64,000 nt of DNA. Origin: Epichloe hybrida. Its lineage: Eukaryota > Ascomycota > Sordariomycetes > Hypocreales > Clavicipitaceae. The DNA lies in assembly GCA_019022495.1 (NCBI GenBank), contig JAFEKR010000032.1, positions 605,423-669,422 of the forward strand. Reading direction: 5' to 3'. Position 1 is the stretch's first letter. Every line of letters begins with the position of its first letter. The position numbers and the translations under genes were made by a program. The notes beneath the pieces were generated by a model. That model ran no database searches and had not been told where the DNA came from. It saw only the letters and a list, made by a program, of their open reading frames with translations. Shown here one piece after another: positions 12,292 to 23,778 of this stretch.

Positions 12292-12988
12292 GCTGCGCAA
12301 GACCGATGGCGACCGAAGCGCTTCGCCCGTGTTCAAAGAAAGGAAAATCGCTCGCCGACTCGCCGGGCTCCTGATCAAGAGACAAGAGGTCGCGCCGGCG
12401 TCGTCGTCGAGTCGAGAAGTGGTCGTCGGGTTGAATCGAGTTGTGGGTTTCAGAGAGAGACAAAGGCGCTTGCCCCAGTAGAAAAGACGAACAGAATAGG
12501 CTCAGCTTCGTTTGTGGCGCCAGAGCTCTGCCGGAGCTAATTTGACTTTTGACTTTGACTTTGACTCTGACTCTGCCTCTGCCTCTGTCTCTGTCTCTGT
12601 CTTTGTCTCAGCCGTGCATGGATGTGGTCGGGAAGAAAGCCAAAGGTTGTGCAGGTTGAGACGCAGGCGGAAGCGACTTTTGGAGGTCTTGGAGGAAGGA
12701 ACCGCACGGCACACGGCAGGGGAAGATGCAAGATGCCTTCCTTGCTGGAGCTAATCCGTACTTGCTCAAGTTGTCCAGCTGGGCCACAAGTGTCAGCCGC
12801 CACGAGCCGCCACAACGTCTCCAGCCACACATGGAGGGGTCCGGCTCAGTGGGCTCAGTGGGCTCACACAGTCCACAAAACCCCACCACCCGCTTCCCTC
12901 ACCTCACCAGAGTCACCACCACTCACCACTCATCTCACGTGAACCCCCCATCGCACATGCCAAGCACCATACCAACTTAAACCCAGCA
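12292..12988. other. Shared upstream region of mkt1 and the dioxygenase gene
   Basis: This is a divergent promoter region. It holds a degenerate hexanucleotide array (12542-12608) and a short tandem GGCTCAGT (about 12840-12863). No gene is supported. Short frames on both strands are translations of the repeat. Confidence 0.55.
12542..12608. repeat. Degenerate hexanucleotide array (TTTGAC / CTCTGC / CTGTCT)
   Basis: The unit drifts from TTTGAC through CTCTGA and CTCTGC to CTGTCT over about 67 bases, eleven or so copies. It sits in the divergent promoter between mkt1 and the dioxygenase gene, about 380 bases ahead of the latter. Confidence 0.8.
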
Positions 12989-14349
12989 ATGCCATCACCA
13001 CCAGCAGACATCCCCATCATCGACCTCTCCGGCACCCAACCAGACATCGCCAAACAGCTCGTCGACGCCGCCGCAGAACATGGCTTCATCTACATCCGCA
13101 ACCAGGGGCACGACATCCCCTCCGCCAGCGTAGACGAGGCCTTTGCACTGGTACATACTACACCCCCTCCTCCAGCCCTGAACAGCAGCAGCCAGTCTCA
13201 CGACACTAATTCCGCTTGTGCGTAAACCGACAGTCTAAGAAACTACTAGCCGCCCCGCTGGAAGAGAAGCAAGCGTGCTCGATTCAAACGAACAACCGCG
13301 GCTGGACGAGCATGCATGCCGAGACGCTGGATCCCAAGAACCAGAAGGTGCGGATTGCTTCTCTCTCTACCCCACCTCACCTATAAAGTTACAACAACAT
13401 GAGAGAGTATGCCTCCTAATGCGGCTCCCACTAGGTCGGGGACTTGAAAGAGTAAGATTATGTGGAAAACTAAACTCGAATATACTCCGTACAGGCCCGT
13501 GAATAACACCAGCAAGGGCCTTCAACTTCGGCGAATTCATCGACCACAAAGCCCAGCAGCCCTTGCCACCCACCATTGCCGCCGACGAGGCGCGTATATC
13601 CGCTTTCGCTAACCTCTGCCGGGCGCTGTGCCTCAAGATCCTGACTCTTCTGGGCGAGGGCCTCCAGGTACGTTTGTGACGCACTCCCTCAACATCACTT
13701 GACCCATTCCCTCTCCCTTCGCCCAATCTCATCTCGCAAACAGGTCGGCACATTCTTCTCCTCCGCCCACTTCCAGTCCCAATCTGGCTCCGGCAGCACC
13801 CTCCGATTCCTCCGCTATCCTCCTTCCTCGACGACCGCCCACTCCCCCGGCGAAATCCGCGCGGGCGCCCACTCCGACTACGGCTCCATCACGCTGCTGT
13901 TCCGCCTCAGGGGCCAAGCCGGTCTTGAGATCCTCAAAAAGGACAACACGTGGGCTCCTGTGCCCGTTGTGCCGCCAGGGACGGAAAACGACCCCAGCCC
14001 CCCTGTTTTAATCAACATTGGTGATTTGCTATCGTATTGGACGAACGGGCTGTTTCGAAGTACAGTCCATAGGGTGGTGTTTCCTGCGGGCGAGGACGGG
14101 GCTTCCAATAGCGTGTCAGGGGAGACGAGTGATCAGCCTCGATACTCGATTGCGTATTTCTGTCATCCCATGGAAACTGCCTTGCTGGAGCCGGTGCCGA
14201 GTGATAGAATCAAGGCGTTTGTGCCACAGGAGGGACTGCACGATGCGAACCCGTATGCGCAGAGGAAGAAGGTATTGACCGCGGGAGAGCACTTGCTGAT
14301 GAGGCTCAAGGAGAGTTATGGGGCATTGTACGATGAGAACAAGGCATAG
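12989..14349 (+). CDS. 2-oxoglutarate/Fe(II) dioxygenase, isopenicillin N synthase-like
   Basis: Exons 12989-13150, 13234-13347, 13435-13451, 13517-13667 and 13744-14349 give 349 aa. The third exon is only 17 nt, and all junctions keep frame. Seen: an N-terminal DIOX_N domain starting IPIIDLSGTQPDIAKQLVDA, with HGFIYIRNQG; then the double-stranded beta-helix with the iron triad H191-x-D193 (AHSDYGSITLLF) and H257 (STVHRVV); and the 2-oxoglutarate-binding R281 in RYSIAYF. All residues needed for catalysis are present. Family knowledge: this group oxidises small molecules such as alkaloids, flavonoid-like compounds, peptides or xenobiotics; the substrate cannot be read from sequence. It converges on the ligase-like gene with 105 bases between the stops. 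The fold assignment is firm; the role is unknown. Confidence 0.9.
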
Positions 14350-14454
14350 GCAGGTACGGGTACGGGATTCGGACCAACAGCCGTGGCGCTGAAGGATGTG
14401 CGATATACCGTGTAGAATCATCGTTCTATTCCTGTGGCGTATCCAATTACACAA

Positions 14455-17400
14455 TTACACAATCCCACAGTACCAACGCCGCCAGGGATCTTGAAACCCA
14501 TCATAGTACTTCTCCTTGGCATTGGTATCCTCCATTACCTTGAGATGCCCGAGCACACGCCAATCATACACGGCTATCCAGCCGCGCGTCTTTCCGGGCA
14601 TCTCTCTGCGAGCCAGCTCCACAGATGCGAGGACTCTCTCCGTCTCGCGCCCCCTCTTGACCGTATCAACGAGGATGATGATGCTTGTAGACTTGTTGCC
14701 CAATTTAGCCCCGAAATTGTTTGCTTCAAGCCACTCGCTCATATCAACCGCAGTCTTTGCCACACCGTGTGCTTCCAAAAGGGCTGCTCTTTCCGCGGAT
14801 TCTGCGAGAGCCGACGAAGCAAGTAGCACGGTGGAACCAAACATGTGGCATTTGTCGCCGGCAAATATGCACTCTCCCTTGCTTGCCTGCTTCGTTGGAT
14901 TTGTCTTCTGCGTCGGCTGAGATGCTTCCTCCTCCGAGCAAGCCAAGATGGGTGGTATCTGAGCGCAGTGCAAAGCAGCGCCATGATGTCCAACGGGCTT
15001 CTCCGGGGGCGATCCCTGTGAATCATGATCCCCCCGCGTCTCTGGAACAGCACATGATGTGGCGGGCTGGTTCTCACCACCCACAGTGCCAGTGCCGGCA
15101 AATGACAAGTGAGTAGGGGTCGTATCTCGCGATGCGTTCCCGTCAACATGTTGCAAGGGCATCCGAGGCGTCCTGGCCGCTGCGGCCGTCGGCGAGCGAG
15201 CCACGGTATGGGCACGGCGTTTGGGACTCGGAGACGCAGCTTGGGAGGGGTCTGCAGGGGATTTTCGCTTTCCGTCACTGTGCGCCGTCTCTTGACCACC
15301 GCTCGAATCCAGGTCCTGGTCCGGCCCCGGCGGTGATGAGGTCGGCGGCGTGGGAAGCCATTTCGTAGATGCACTTGCCGAGTGCTGGCCTCCCGAATTC
15401 GTTCTGCTCATCCCCGGGCCTTTGAATCGACCCCTCCACACAGGCGGGAGCGATGTCCTTGGACTTGGCGGCGAAGGAGTAGGCATGGTCGTGGTAGTCG
15501 ATTGACTGAGGGCATCGACTGCCAGTCCCCTGGGGTCAGCTCCCTCTAGTTTCGCTATCCACTGGAGATTTTCCTGACTATCCCCCAAGTCAGGGGTTGC
15601 CCTTGCCTTTCTAGCCATCTCCTGTAATTCCTCAAACGTGACCGAATCGGAAAAGTCCCTGTCAAAGTGAATTTTCGACACGACGGGGAATCGCAGTGTC
15701 CAGAAGCCCGTGTTTCCCGGCTTGTCGAAGCTGAAACATCTCAGATCGAATACTGGAGGGCTCGGGAAGGCTACGGTCAAGGGGGCATCGGCCTCGATGA
15801 CTTTCGGAACGTGCAACTTGGTCATGATATTCAAGGCCAAAGGAATGGACACGGGGTTGCCGTGCACTATGAACATTTTGAGAAGCGGCTCCGTGATTTC
15901 GACAGCGCTGACCACTGTGAACTCTGGTGTGGCACCCCAGCGCTTGACTTCCTCCTTGTTGTTGAGGCACCCCAAGTAGAAAACAGTCCATCTCAGATTG
16001 GCAATCTTGTAACATCTCGCTTTGGAAGGATTGAACCCAGCCCCGACTACAGCAAAGTCCCCAACGTCGCCAAAAGTACCAATGTACTCCTTCTTGAGCT
16101 TGATACAGTGGCCAGAACTCTGCCCTTTGCGCTTGTGAAAGTCGAAATAAGGCTCGTCAGGTTTCAGCACTAAACCTTCCCCTTTGGCAGCGATGACTCT
16201 AGCAAATGCCTTGCGGAGTTCGGAAGCTCCCGTTGGACGATTGAAATCCACCAATGTTCGCTTTACCAGCTCCGTTCGGCCCCTCTCGCAGCGTATTGTC
16301 TTTTCCAGGATTCGAAATCGTTCAGAATGGCGAACGTCCAGTAGAGATCGTTGATCCAGGAATAATATGTCATAGTACACTATCATTAAATTCTCGTAAG
16401 ACCGTGGCCTTCTCTCGTTAGTGTGCGTCTATCAGGAAGGGGGGTTTTTTTTTATAAAGAACATACGGTGAATCCAGATCCACATTCATGAGCCGGCCTC
16501 GTCTAGCCACGTGGTTGCGTATTTTGTGAAAAGGCATGATCTTGTTCTCCTGGACGGTGTCAGCGGCAATGGCAGTAAGCTGAAGAATGTACGACACCCA
16601 CCACATCATCATGCACGACGAGTTCTCCTTCGAGAATACACCCCTGGCGAACGGTGCAATCCGAACGACCATATCTGATCGAGTCGGCAATGATCCTGCT
16701 CCTTGTTAGCTGCAGCTGAAGATGGCACCGCAACGTGATATCCTCACCCATTTAGTTTGTGTCGGTCCTCAGTGCTGTCTTTTCCACTTTTGGAAAATAT
16801 CTGGATTTTGAGCTTTCCATCCAATACGCTGACGTGGATTTGGCAGTACTCCCCATCTATTTTATCTTCGACACTCATTCGGCCATGTCCCATATCAAGG
16901 CAGTGTTTGATGCTCCGCCCTTTGAACCAGTTTTGTCTGCCTACCTTGATACCAAGCTTGGGCTCGACCGAAGCAAGAATCTTCTCCCATGGTGCAGCAG
17001 ATCTTGCAGAGTCGGTCGCCATTCCACTCCTGAGAGCCTGTAGCGTTTTGATCGCCGTCGCGAAATCATCTCGTACTTTCAGAACAAGCGGCAAATTTGG
17101 ATCACAACATTTGTAAACCAGCCCAGAATCTAGGATGAGTGGCTTGTAGTCCTTCAAAACAAGTCGTGTGAACCACTTGGCCTCACGAGCCGAAAGCCTT
17201 CGATATACATCTTGCAGGTCATTTCTGCCTCGAGGAGTGGTAGAGACACCCCGGTGTGAGCGAATAGACGGAGAGCTCCAAATTATCCTGGAGGCTATGT
17301 CGTGTAGCACCTGGTCGATTTCTTCTACGGTAATCTGATGATGTTCACTATGTGAAGGATTTGGCTGCAAAGTAATGAGCTTTTCTTCTTCTTCTTCTTC

Positions 17401-17782
17401 TTCTTCTTTTCTGCACAGCAAGAATGGACTGAAACAGGAGACCAACCGTGGCAGTGAGGATTCGCTCCACACATTCAGCAAGATCGACGCGCTGGTCAGG
17501 TAGTTTATACAAGCCGAGTTCAACGAGCCGAGAGGCCCCCAGCATCAAGGCTTTGCCAATGACTTTTTCGAGTGTTGGAGTTTTGATGCAATACACGCGA
17601 TCTGTCCGCTTCTCGGGGAGCAAAGTTGAAAGCAGAGCAGCAAGGTCGGTGTCGTATGAATCGATGCAGGTTCGATTTTGAGTAAACCATTGGGTAATAG
17701 CCTTTGTGTTCGGTTTCTTTGCTTTGTATAGCTGTTCGCAGTCGTCTAGCAAGTCGCAGACTAAAGCAAAGGGAATAGGCAT
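14455..17782 (-). CDS. ATP-dependent DNA ligase-like protein (Lig4-related)
   Basis: Exons in order of translation: 17782-17447, 17364-16748, 16701-16602, 16549-16467, 16408-14455, giving 1029 aa. All keep frame; the acceptor of the last intron could lie 3 nt further upstream. Seen: an N-terminal ligase domain (about 1-250); motif I EDKIDGEYC with the presumed adenylated Lys at 280; motif III (LEGELVVHDD); motif IV (GEGLVLKPDEPYF); motif V (HCIKLKKEYIG); an OB region; a low-complexity Pro/Ser/Thr region of about 200 residues with basic patches; and a C-terminal BRCT-like domain ending DPWRRWYCGIV. Motif I normally reads KxDGxR; here Tyr-Cys follows Glu, as I recall for a fungal Lig4-like side family. 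It may act in DNA end joining or repair, but it is not canonical Lig4 or Lig1. Intron 1 holds a GAA-type run. The Met at 17782 begins the conserved N-domain. Confidence 0.85.
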
Positions 17783-19764
17783 TGCAATGTGAGGGGAGAC
17801 CGAACGAGACGGACTCCACGACTTGGGAATATCCAACAAACCCAAACTATCTGTATCCAAAATGAAGTTGAGGAATGATGGTGAAAAAAAAAAAAATGAA
17901 AAAAAAGAGTGAAGGAGCTTAGCTTTCGCAAGGCATGTGCATGTTCCCGACGTCTTCCAGTTTTGAAGGCGGGGACGGCATCAACCATGCGCAACCGAGG
18001 GCCTAGTAGTGATGCGCAGGCAACAGAAGCTCGCAGCAAGCGATCGTGCGGCCAGCGCAAGGCGAGGCGCCGCGATTCATGGTGTCGCGAAACGAGCGAA
18101 ACGAGAGGGAGGCCTTGGGGAGAAATCGCGTCGGTGTCCCTCGATCCATGTTAAAAGCGGGGCCCACTTGTCAGCCGTGACACGCGACTTTGACGGGACG
18201 TCACATGATGTCACATGATGTTGACGGGCTTGCTCGTGTTCTTCATCCAGATGGAAGTCAGTCTGGCCCACATGAAAAGTGGTTGGCCGCCTAATTTCAG
18301 GGGAAATTGGAGTTCCTGCAGACTCCTGACAGGTTCGGCTCTGGACCTCTGGGTCTGCTGGCAAGTGGGGGCCAGGTACATACATGCACACCCACTGTAC
18401 GTCCGTACCTCCCTTGCTCTGGGTGAACACGTTGGCGAGAGGCCCAATCATTGGCCGCGCTGTCAGGGACCGCAAGGGACTGCCTTGGCCATGACGCTCC
18501 ACTGTGTCCGCTGGTTGTCGTGGGAAACGGAGAACGGCGGGTCAAAGTAGTTTCAGGCGTCTTGTCTGTCTGGTGGTAAACAAAGCACAAAGCTGACAGT
18601 AATGCGTCCATGAACAAGATTACATCTGCTGATGCCGCCGTGCATTGACGAAAACCACATGCACGCTACGATGCATTCTCGCATGAATGACAGGGCTGGG
18701 CGACGATGAATAGAACGACTTTGAGCTCGAGCGCCCGGCGCGTCGTGCGTGGCACATTCCGTTGTGGTATCAACGGGGGACCAAATCCATTTCAAATCCA
18801 TCATCATAACTACTACTCCGTACTCCGTACATCAGCTATTAAGTATCCTTCCCCCCCCCTTCTCTACCCCCTCCCATCGTCCCATGTTTGTCCGAGACAA
18901 ACCCACAAACCCGCCCTCTCTCGTGCGTTTCAAACAAGGTCCGCGACCGAGACACGAGGCCGCTGCATTTTCTCAGACACGTCCTGGACATGGTGGGCAA
19001 AAGGCGAGAAACAAATCTCGAGTTCGCATGTTGATCGATCTACATAGCCAAACGACGACCCGTCATCTTGCTCTTGCTGTTGTCCCGCCAGAGCGTCAGA
19101 GCGAGAAAACCTCGTTTCGCTTGCCAGCACCGACAGGCTCCGCGCAATTTGATGCCAGATTGCCATCTGTCCAATGGCCTTTGGTGAGGAGAAAGGCGCC
19201 CACCGTCAAGGAACAAGCCCCCCGGTACCATCCCAATAAGGTTGGCTGCTATTATCGATTTGACCGCCGAGGATTAAATTTGTCTGCCGGTCGAATTGGA
19301 TGGGTAATACGGATCCGTACATCTCCTGTTCTCGCTTGGTCCGCCCTCCCCCCCCCTTCCCGGAGTCCCTAGCCCGTAATGAGAAGCGAGGCCGACCGAC
19401 ATTGGCTCAGTTGCTCTTTTCTTTTCCGTACACACATTCCCTCATGACTATCATACCTCATCTTCCCTTTTGCGCTCTCGACCGCGGCTACGCTCTTTTC
19501 GACGAATATCGCCATCTAACCCAGGGTCAACTGTTCAACGTGCTTTCTCCAAGGGTCGCTGCTGCTGGTGCCCTTGTCCGACAACGCAGACATCAACACC
19601 ACCACCAACACCACTGCCGCGCTGCGTCCTCCACCGCGCCTTCCTCGACCAAGCACCGGAGATCCCAACACCAGCACCGACACCAGCACCGGCTCCAATT
19701 TTACCAATACCAAAACCACCGCCCCCGTCACTCGTTTTCAAAAATCACCAAAAAACTGCCGGCT
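17783..19764. other. Divergent promoter region, ligase-like gene and DUF4048 gene
   Basis: No gene is supported in this 2-kb stretch. Visible elements are an A-run (17884-17897), a tandem TCACATGATG (18201-18220) flanked by TGACGGG on both sides, two overlapping TACTCCGTA motifs (18814-18829), a TACGGATCCGTA palindrome (19308-19319) and a CAC/CAG-rich leader from about 19560. A frame open from 19300 runs into the next gene, but its translation (His/Gln/Arg-rich) looks like leader sequence. Confidence 0.55.
18201..18220. promoter_or_regulatory. Tandem TCACATGATG pair
   Basis: Two exact copies of TCACATGATG lie side by side, preceded by GGACG and followed by TTGACGGG. CACATG is a variant E-box type core, so a bHLH-type factor is possible. 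That is inference from motif shape only. The pair lies in the divergent promoter of the ligase-like gene and the DUF4048 gene. Confidence 0.35.
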
Positions 19765-21485
19765 ATGGCCTCACATCAAGAAATCCGCCGCCGTTTCTCA
19801 GCTGCCGATCGCACCACCGTTGAGTCCTCGGTCTTTGCAGCTGCAAGCACATTGATCCCCCCCGACAAACCATCACCACCCACGACAACGGCTCCCGACA
19901 GCACAAACTACAAGCACGATGTCACCACGCGAAGCTGGCAGAAACTGAACCGGCTTTCCGGCAGCGATGCAAGAACCATGCCTCCTCCACCACTTCCAGC
20001 AGAACACGATAATACTACCCCGTCGTCGTCGTTGGCACGCCATTCGCGCTCGGATTCTGCCGCGCGAATTCCTAACAGACTCTCACTCACTTTACCAATT
20101 GCGCTGCCAAATAGCGACCCTTCGAGACCCATGCCATCTGCATCTGCGTCGACACCATCCTCAGTACCTCCAACGCCCCAAGACGGTTCTGCCATGCCAT
20201 CGCCCTCCAATGTGAATGAGTTCATAATAGCAATCGCCGCAAAGGAACGCAAGGTGATGGAGTTGAAGGAGGAGTTGGCACGAGAGGAGACAGAACTCGC
20301 ATTCCTCAAGAATCAATTCTCTTCCACGGACGCATTACGCCAGAGAGCAGGCGCCACCCAGCTGGAGTTCGGCGGCAGCAGAACTGCCACACCAACTGCT
20401 ACCGAGTCCGATGCCCTTTCGCCCAGACGGAGCGTTGATTTCGATCGCAGGGCCCAATTCCTCCAGAACCAGGGCACTCCTACCCAGAGTAGAAGGCGTG
20501 TCATGCGGGGTGGACATACACGCACGCTCTCCTTGCTCTCGCCGGCGAAAGCGACCTCTGACTTCTCCATCCTGGACGAGCACACCGCCACTGCCACCGC
20601 CACCGAGGATGCTCGATTCCCTTTGGCGGCAAACCGGACACCTCATAATGCTCCCAATCCAGCGTTGCTAAAGAGGGCATCCTGGCAGCCTCGGTCTCAG
20701 CAAGACTCACCCGGCATCCCTCAGATCGTGGAAGACTTCAAGCTCGGATTGAGAGCGTTTGTGGAAGACATCCGACAGATCACCATTGGCGACGAACCCA
20801 TCAGTGGGCAACCCTCGCAACGCAGCCTCCATGCCGGCCACTACCGCAGCGGATCCCTCAGCCAAGGCATTTCCACAGATCTGGGCCGATCCAGATCTGG
20901 CCAACAACGAGGGAGCTCGTCATCCGAAACCCCTTCGACGGCGCCGCCAACGCCAATTAGCAAACGAAGGGACGCACCCCTCGAAAAGCCCAAGCCTGCC
21001 AAAAGTAAACACTTTTCATGGACTCCGTTGGGCTTTGACTCCATGGACGACACAGACTGGGCGAATTGGGAGTCGCCAGTGCCGGTCAAGAGCACCCGAT
21101 GGAGCGGTTCCACAATCCATAGCGGTGTCATGGACGACATCCATTGTATTCCCGAAAATGCCGAGGAAGTGACCAATTTAACTCCCACGTATGTTTCTGT
21201 CTTATTTCCCGGAAAAAAAGAAAGGCGGACTTTTTTTTCTTCCTCCTCTTCTATTCTTTCCATCAGAAGAGCTAACAAGGTCCCCCCCCTAGAAAAACCA
21301 AACCCACTGTTGAAACACCAAAAGTTTCCCCAAACAAGCTCGAAGATCTCCTCCCAAACGTGGTAAATCGACTATCGCCGAGCAATATCAAACGCACTGC
21401 CAACAACCTCCTCGACGAGTGGGAAAAATCCCTGGTGGCCCCTTCCGAGGTGAGGGTGGCCAACAAAGAAAACACTGCAACATGA
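19765..21485 (+). CDS. DUF4048-type fungal protein, mostly disordered
   Basis: Exons 19765-21188 and 21293-21485 give 538 aa. The donor is GTATGT, the acceptor is CTAG after a C-run, and AC|A encodes Thr at the junction. I recognise the layout of the ascomycete DUF4048 family: a Ser/Pro/Thr-rich N-terminus; a short coiled coil near 150-190 (AIAAKERKVMELKEELAREE); repeated RR/RSxS basic-Ser motifs; a conserved amphipathic block PQIVEDFKLGLRAFVEDIRQ near 315-335; and an acidic/aromatic block FSWTPLGFDSMDDTDWANWE near 420. The function is unknown. The many S/T-P sites suggest regulation by phosphorylation (inference). I chose Met 19765 (MASHQEIRR) because upstream in-frame sequence is leader-like. 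An upstream start at 19444 or 19300 cannot be excluded. The C-terminal exon ends with an acidic/amphipathic tail. Confidence 0.75.
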
Positions 21486-22146
21486 ATGACCTTGTACAAC
21501 TACGAATACAACAACAGCTTCTGCAAAACATGCGGCAGCTGACGAATCTTGGCCTATGTAAATATTTACAGCGCATGAGCAGCGGCAAGCACGTGAGCTA
21601 TAGACAGCGACTCTATCTTTTACTTTGTTTCTTCAAGATGGCCATGGGCATCATGTCGGCCGAGGCGGCCAGATGAATTTCCGCGGAAAACATGAGCTTG
21701 CTACAAGGTGTATAGTTGGCAAGGGCGATGAGCGAGGTAGGAGGGTTGGTCCTGTACGGGGGGTATTTGCGGGGGAGGAGATGGCGGCAGGCATCTAGAC
21801 TTTTGTGCCGTTTAGGAAGAGGCTCAAGTTTGAGTAGGCCATGCATGGTTGTGGCACAGAGGGGTCGGGTCCCTTTTGTTTTGTCCAAAAGTAGATGACG
21901 ATATGATGTAATGTGATATGATTGAATAGTCAAAATCGACCTACGTAAGCAGTCCATGTTTCTTGTCATGTCATGCTGCGACGCTGTGGGGGCTGGTGGC
22001 TGGGGGCCGGAGACGTCTTTTGGTGGCCGGGTTCATTTGATTTGATAGGCCGGGAGGGGACGGCGCTGGATGACAAACTTGTTTGGGAAGAAGGAGCTGA
22101 GATTCGTGACGTGTTGTGGTGACTTGACGTGCGACGTGTCTGTCAT

Positions 22147-22195
22147 TCGCACTCGCACTCGCACTCGCACTCGCACTCGCATTCGCATTCGCAGG
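22147..22195. repeat. Hexanucleotide CACTCG/CATTCG array
   Basis: About eight copies of a CGCACT/CGCATT-type hexamer in a row. It translates to Arg-Thr or Ser-His runs in other frames, which explains the spurious open frames here. It is non-coding in my reading. Confidence 0.85.
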
Positions 22196-22367
22196 CCGGC
22201 TCGCCGGGGGCCACGGAAGCGAATGCCAAGGGGTCGTCCTGTCCTGGTGGCACAGGGTTGATTGATTGGGGTCGATTCGGGAACTTTGTGGTCGTTGGCG
22301 TTGGGTTCGGGTCATGTAAAGGGCTCACGAGGTGAATGAAGCAGCCCCCCCCATCTTTCACAACTGC

Positions 22368-22480
22368 GATTCACAGACCTGACAACCCTTTCTTGAACTT
22401 TGTCGAGGCAAACTTGATTCACAGACCCGACAACCATTTCTCAAGCTTCTCAGGCAAAACTTTTGATTCACAGACTCCCC
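22368..22480. repeat. 48-bp imperfect tandem repeat upstream of monooxygenase-like gene
   Basis: The phrase GATTCACAGACC begins at 22368 and 22416 and recurs as GATTCACAGACT at 22465, giving a period of 48-49 bases. Copies 1 and 2 also share a middle block (GACAACC then TTTCT) and the end block GGCAAA-ACTT; copy 3 is truncated. The array ends about 165 bases before the start codon at 22646, which places it as possible promoter-proximal binding sites (inference). Confidence 0.8.
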
Positions 22481-22516
22481 CGCCCGTGGGCCGCTGAGTT
22501 GCAGGTCAAACCAACA

Positions 22517-22525
22517 TATATATAA
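22517..22525 (+). promoter_or_regulatory. TATA-like box
   Basis: TATATATAA, about 120 bases ahead of the start codon at 22646 and followed by a pyrimidine-rich tract, as expected for a core promoter in filamentous fungi. Confidence 0.5.
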
Positions 22526-22645
22526 TCACACACTTTTTCTTTCCGTCTCCCTCATTCTAACAACCCCCTTTTTACCTTTTTTTTTTTTTCCCCTCTTCTT
22601 CTCTGTCTCTCTCTTTCTTCTCTCCGGGCTTGTAAAACCATCGCC

Positions 22646-23643
22646 ATGGCCCGCGACATCTTCACGCCCATGCTCGCGCCGGTTGACGAGCCGAAGCCCG
22701 GCAGAATGATCAGTACAAAGACGGTATGATGCTATTCCCTCTGCAAACTGCAACCTGCAAACTTTGAGATGAACCAAAGCCCCCATGTTTTTGGGGGGGG
22801 GGTAAAAATCCCCCAAACTGACGCCCAAAAAAAAAAACAAATAAACAGCTTTTCCTCAAATCTATCCTCGCCCAACGCCGCAAGTGCCTGCTCCTCGCGG
22901 CGGTGCAGCTCGGCATCACGACCCTCTTCCCGGGCCGCCTCGCCGTGGTGCCGCCCGCGGCGCTGGCCCTCATCGCGCTCGCGGCCCACGTCGTCGACAA
23001 GCTCACGCCGTCCGCGCCACCGCCACCCGCGCACATGCTCTCCGTGGTGCCGGGCCGGGCGACCGCGCTGCTCCCCCTCCCCGGCCGGGACGGCGGCGGC
23101 GGCGGCGGCGCATCGCGGGGCAGCCCCGTCGTCGTCTTCAACCTCGGCGTGCAGTTCAACCACCCGCGGGGCCGGCTGGCGCCACACGCGAGGGACCTGG
23201 CCGACAAGTTCGCCCGCATGAACCGCGACCTGCTCGCGCGCCGGGACGAGCTCGGCCTCCTGAGCATCACCAACTGGACCGGCGCCGAGGCGCAGCAGGC
23301 GAGCGGCGCCGACGGCAACACCATGCTGATGAGCTACTACTTCAGAGACGTCGAGAGCATTCACCGCTTCGCGCACGAGGACATGCACAGGGCCGCGTGG
23401 GACTGGTACAACTCGGTCAAGCCGCACCACATCGGCATCTTCCACGAGACCTTTGCGGTTCCTGCCCACGGCCACGAGACCATCTACCTGAACTGCAGGC
23501 CCTTCTTGCTCGGCGCGGGCTTGGTCAAGACACAGGACGGGGGCGAGACGGCGTGGCGGAACGTCTTGGTCAGTTCGGACCACGTTAGTCTGAAGACTCA
23601 GTGGCAGAGGATGAACCGGGATGTGAACGGGGTGGCGATTTAG
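22646..23643 (+). CDS. DUF4188 / ABM-type monooxygenase-like protein
   Basis: Exons 22646-22723 and 22849-23643 give 290 aa; the intron is GTATGA to ACAG, phase 0. Seen: a short N-terminus (ARDIFTPMLAPVDEP); a hydrophobic stretch rich in Leu/Ala from about 35 to 70 that could hold one or two membrane passes; a Pro/Gly linker; then a dimeric alpha/beta-barrel-like domain with VFNLGVQFNHPRGRLAP, SYYFRDVESIHRFAHEDMHR, WDWYN and HHIGIFHETFAVP. That His-rich core is typical of the family represented by Af470 of the Aspergillus fumigatus fumagillin cluster (DUF4188). Such proteins are proposed as small oxygenases or ABM-fold enzymes in secondary metabolism or detoxification. No polyketide, peptide or terpene synthase is visible nearby. 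The gene is very GC-rich and ends 135 bases from the end of the convergent glycosidase-like gene. Confidence 0.82.
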
Positions 23644-23662
23644 GGGGCGGGGGGGCGGGACC

Positions 23663-23701
23663 AGCAGTAAGCAGTAAGCAGTAAGCAGTAAGCAGTAAGC
23701 A
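23663..23701. repeat. AGCAGTA 7-mer tandem array
   Basis: About five and a half copies of AGCAGTA between the stop codons of two convergent genes. The unit differs by one base from the array at 36155-36241. Confidence 0.85.
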
Positions 23702-23778
23702 AGTACATAATCCGTAGATGCATTACATTATGCGACGAACACGGCCATTCGCATCGTCATCCCCGCCCCCTCTCTCTC

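Larger units (their letters stand above)
21486..22645. other. Intergenic, upstream of monooxygenase-like gene
   Basis: No gene is supported. It holds a hexanucleotide CACTCG array (22147-22195), a 48-base imperfect tandem repeat (22368-22475), a TATA-like box at 22517 and a C/T-rich leader (22535-22625). Short minus-strand frames around 21613-21969 have no recognisable product. Confidence 0.55.

Noticed and set aside
17381..17411. Frameshift in the ligase-like gene at the GAA run
   Set aside because: The frame change is explained by an 82-nt intron (GTTGGT to TGCAG, 17446-17365) that contains the repeat and restores the conserved sequence.
19300..19764. N-terminal extension of the DUF4048 gene
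   Set aside because: The frame is open, but the translation is a His/Gln/Arg repeat from CAC/CAG-rich leader sequence; the conserved part starts at 19765.
22884..23588. 234-codon frame overlapping the monooxygenase-like gene
   Set aside because: Arg/Ala-rich shadow of the GC-rich true frame; it lacks the conserved family residues.
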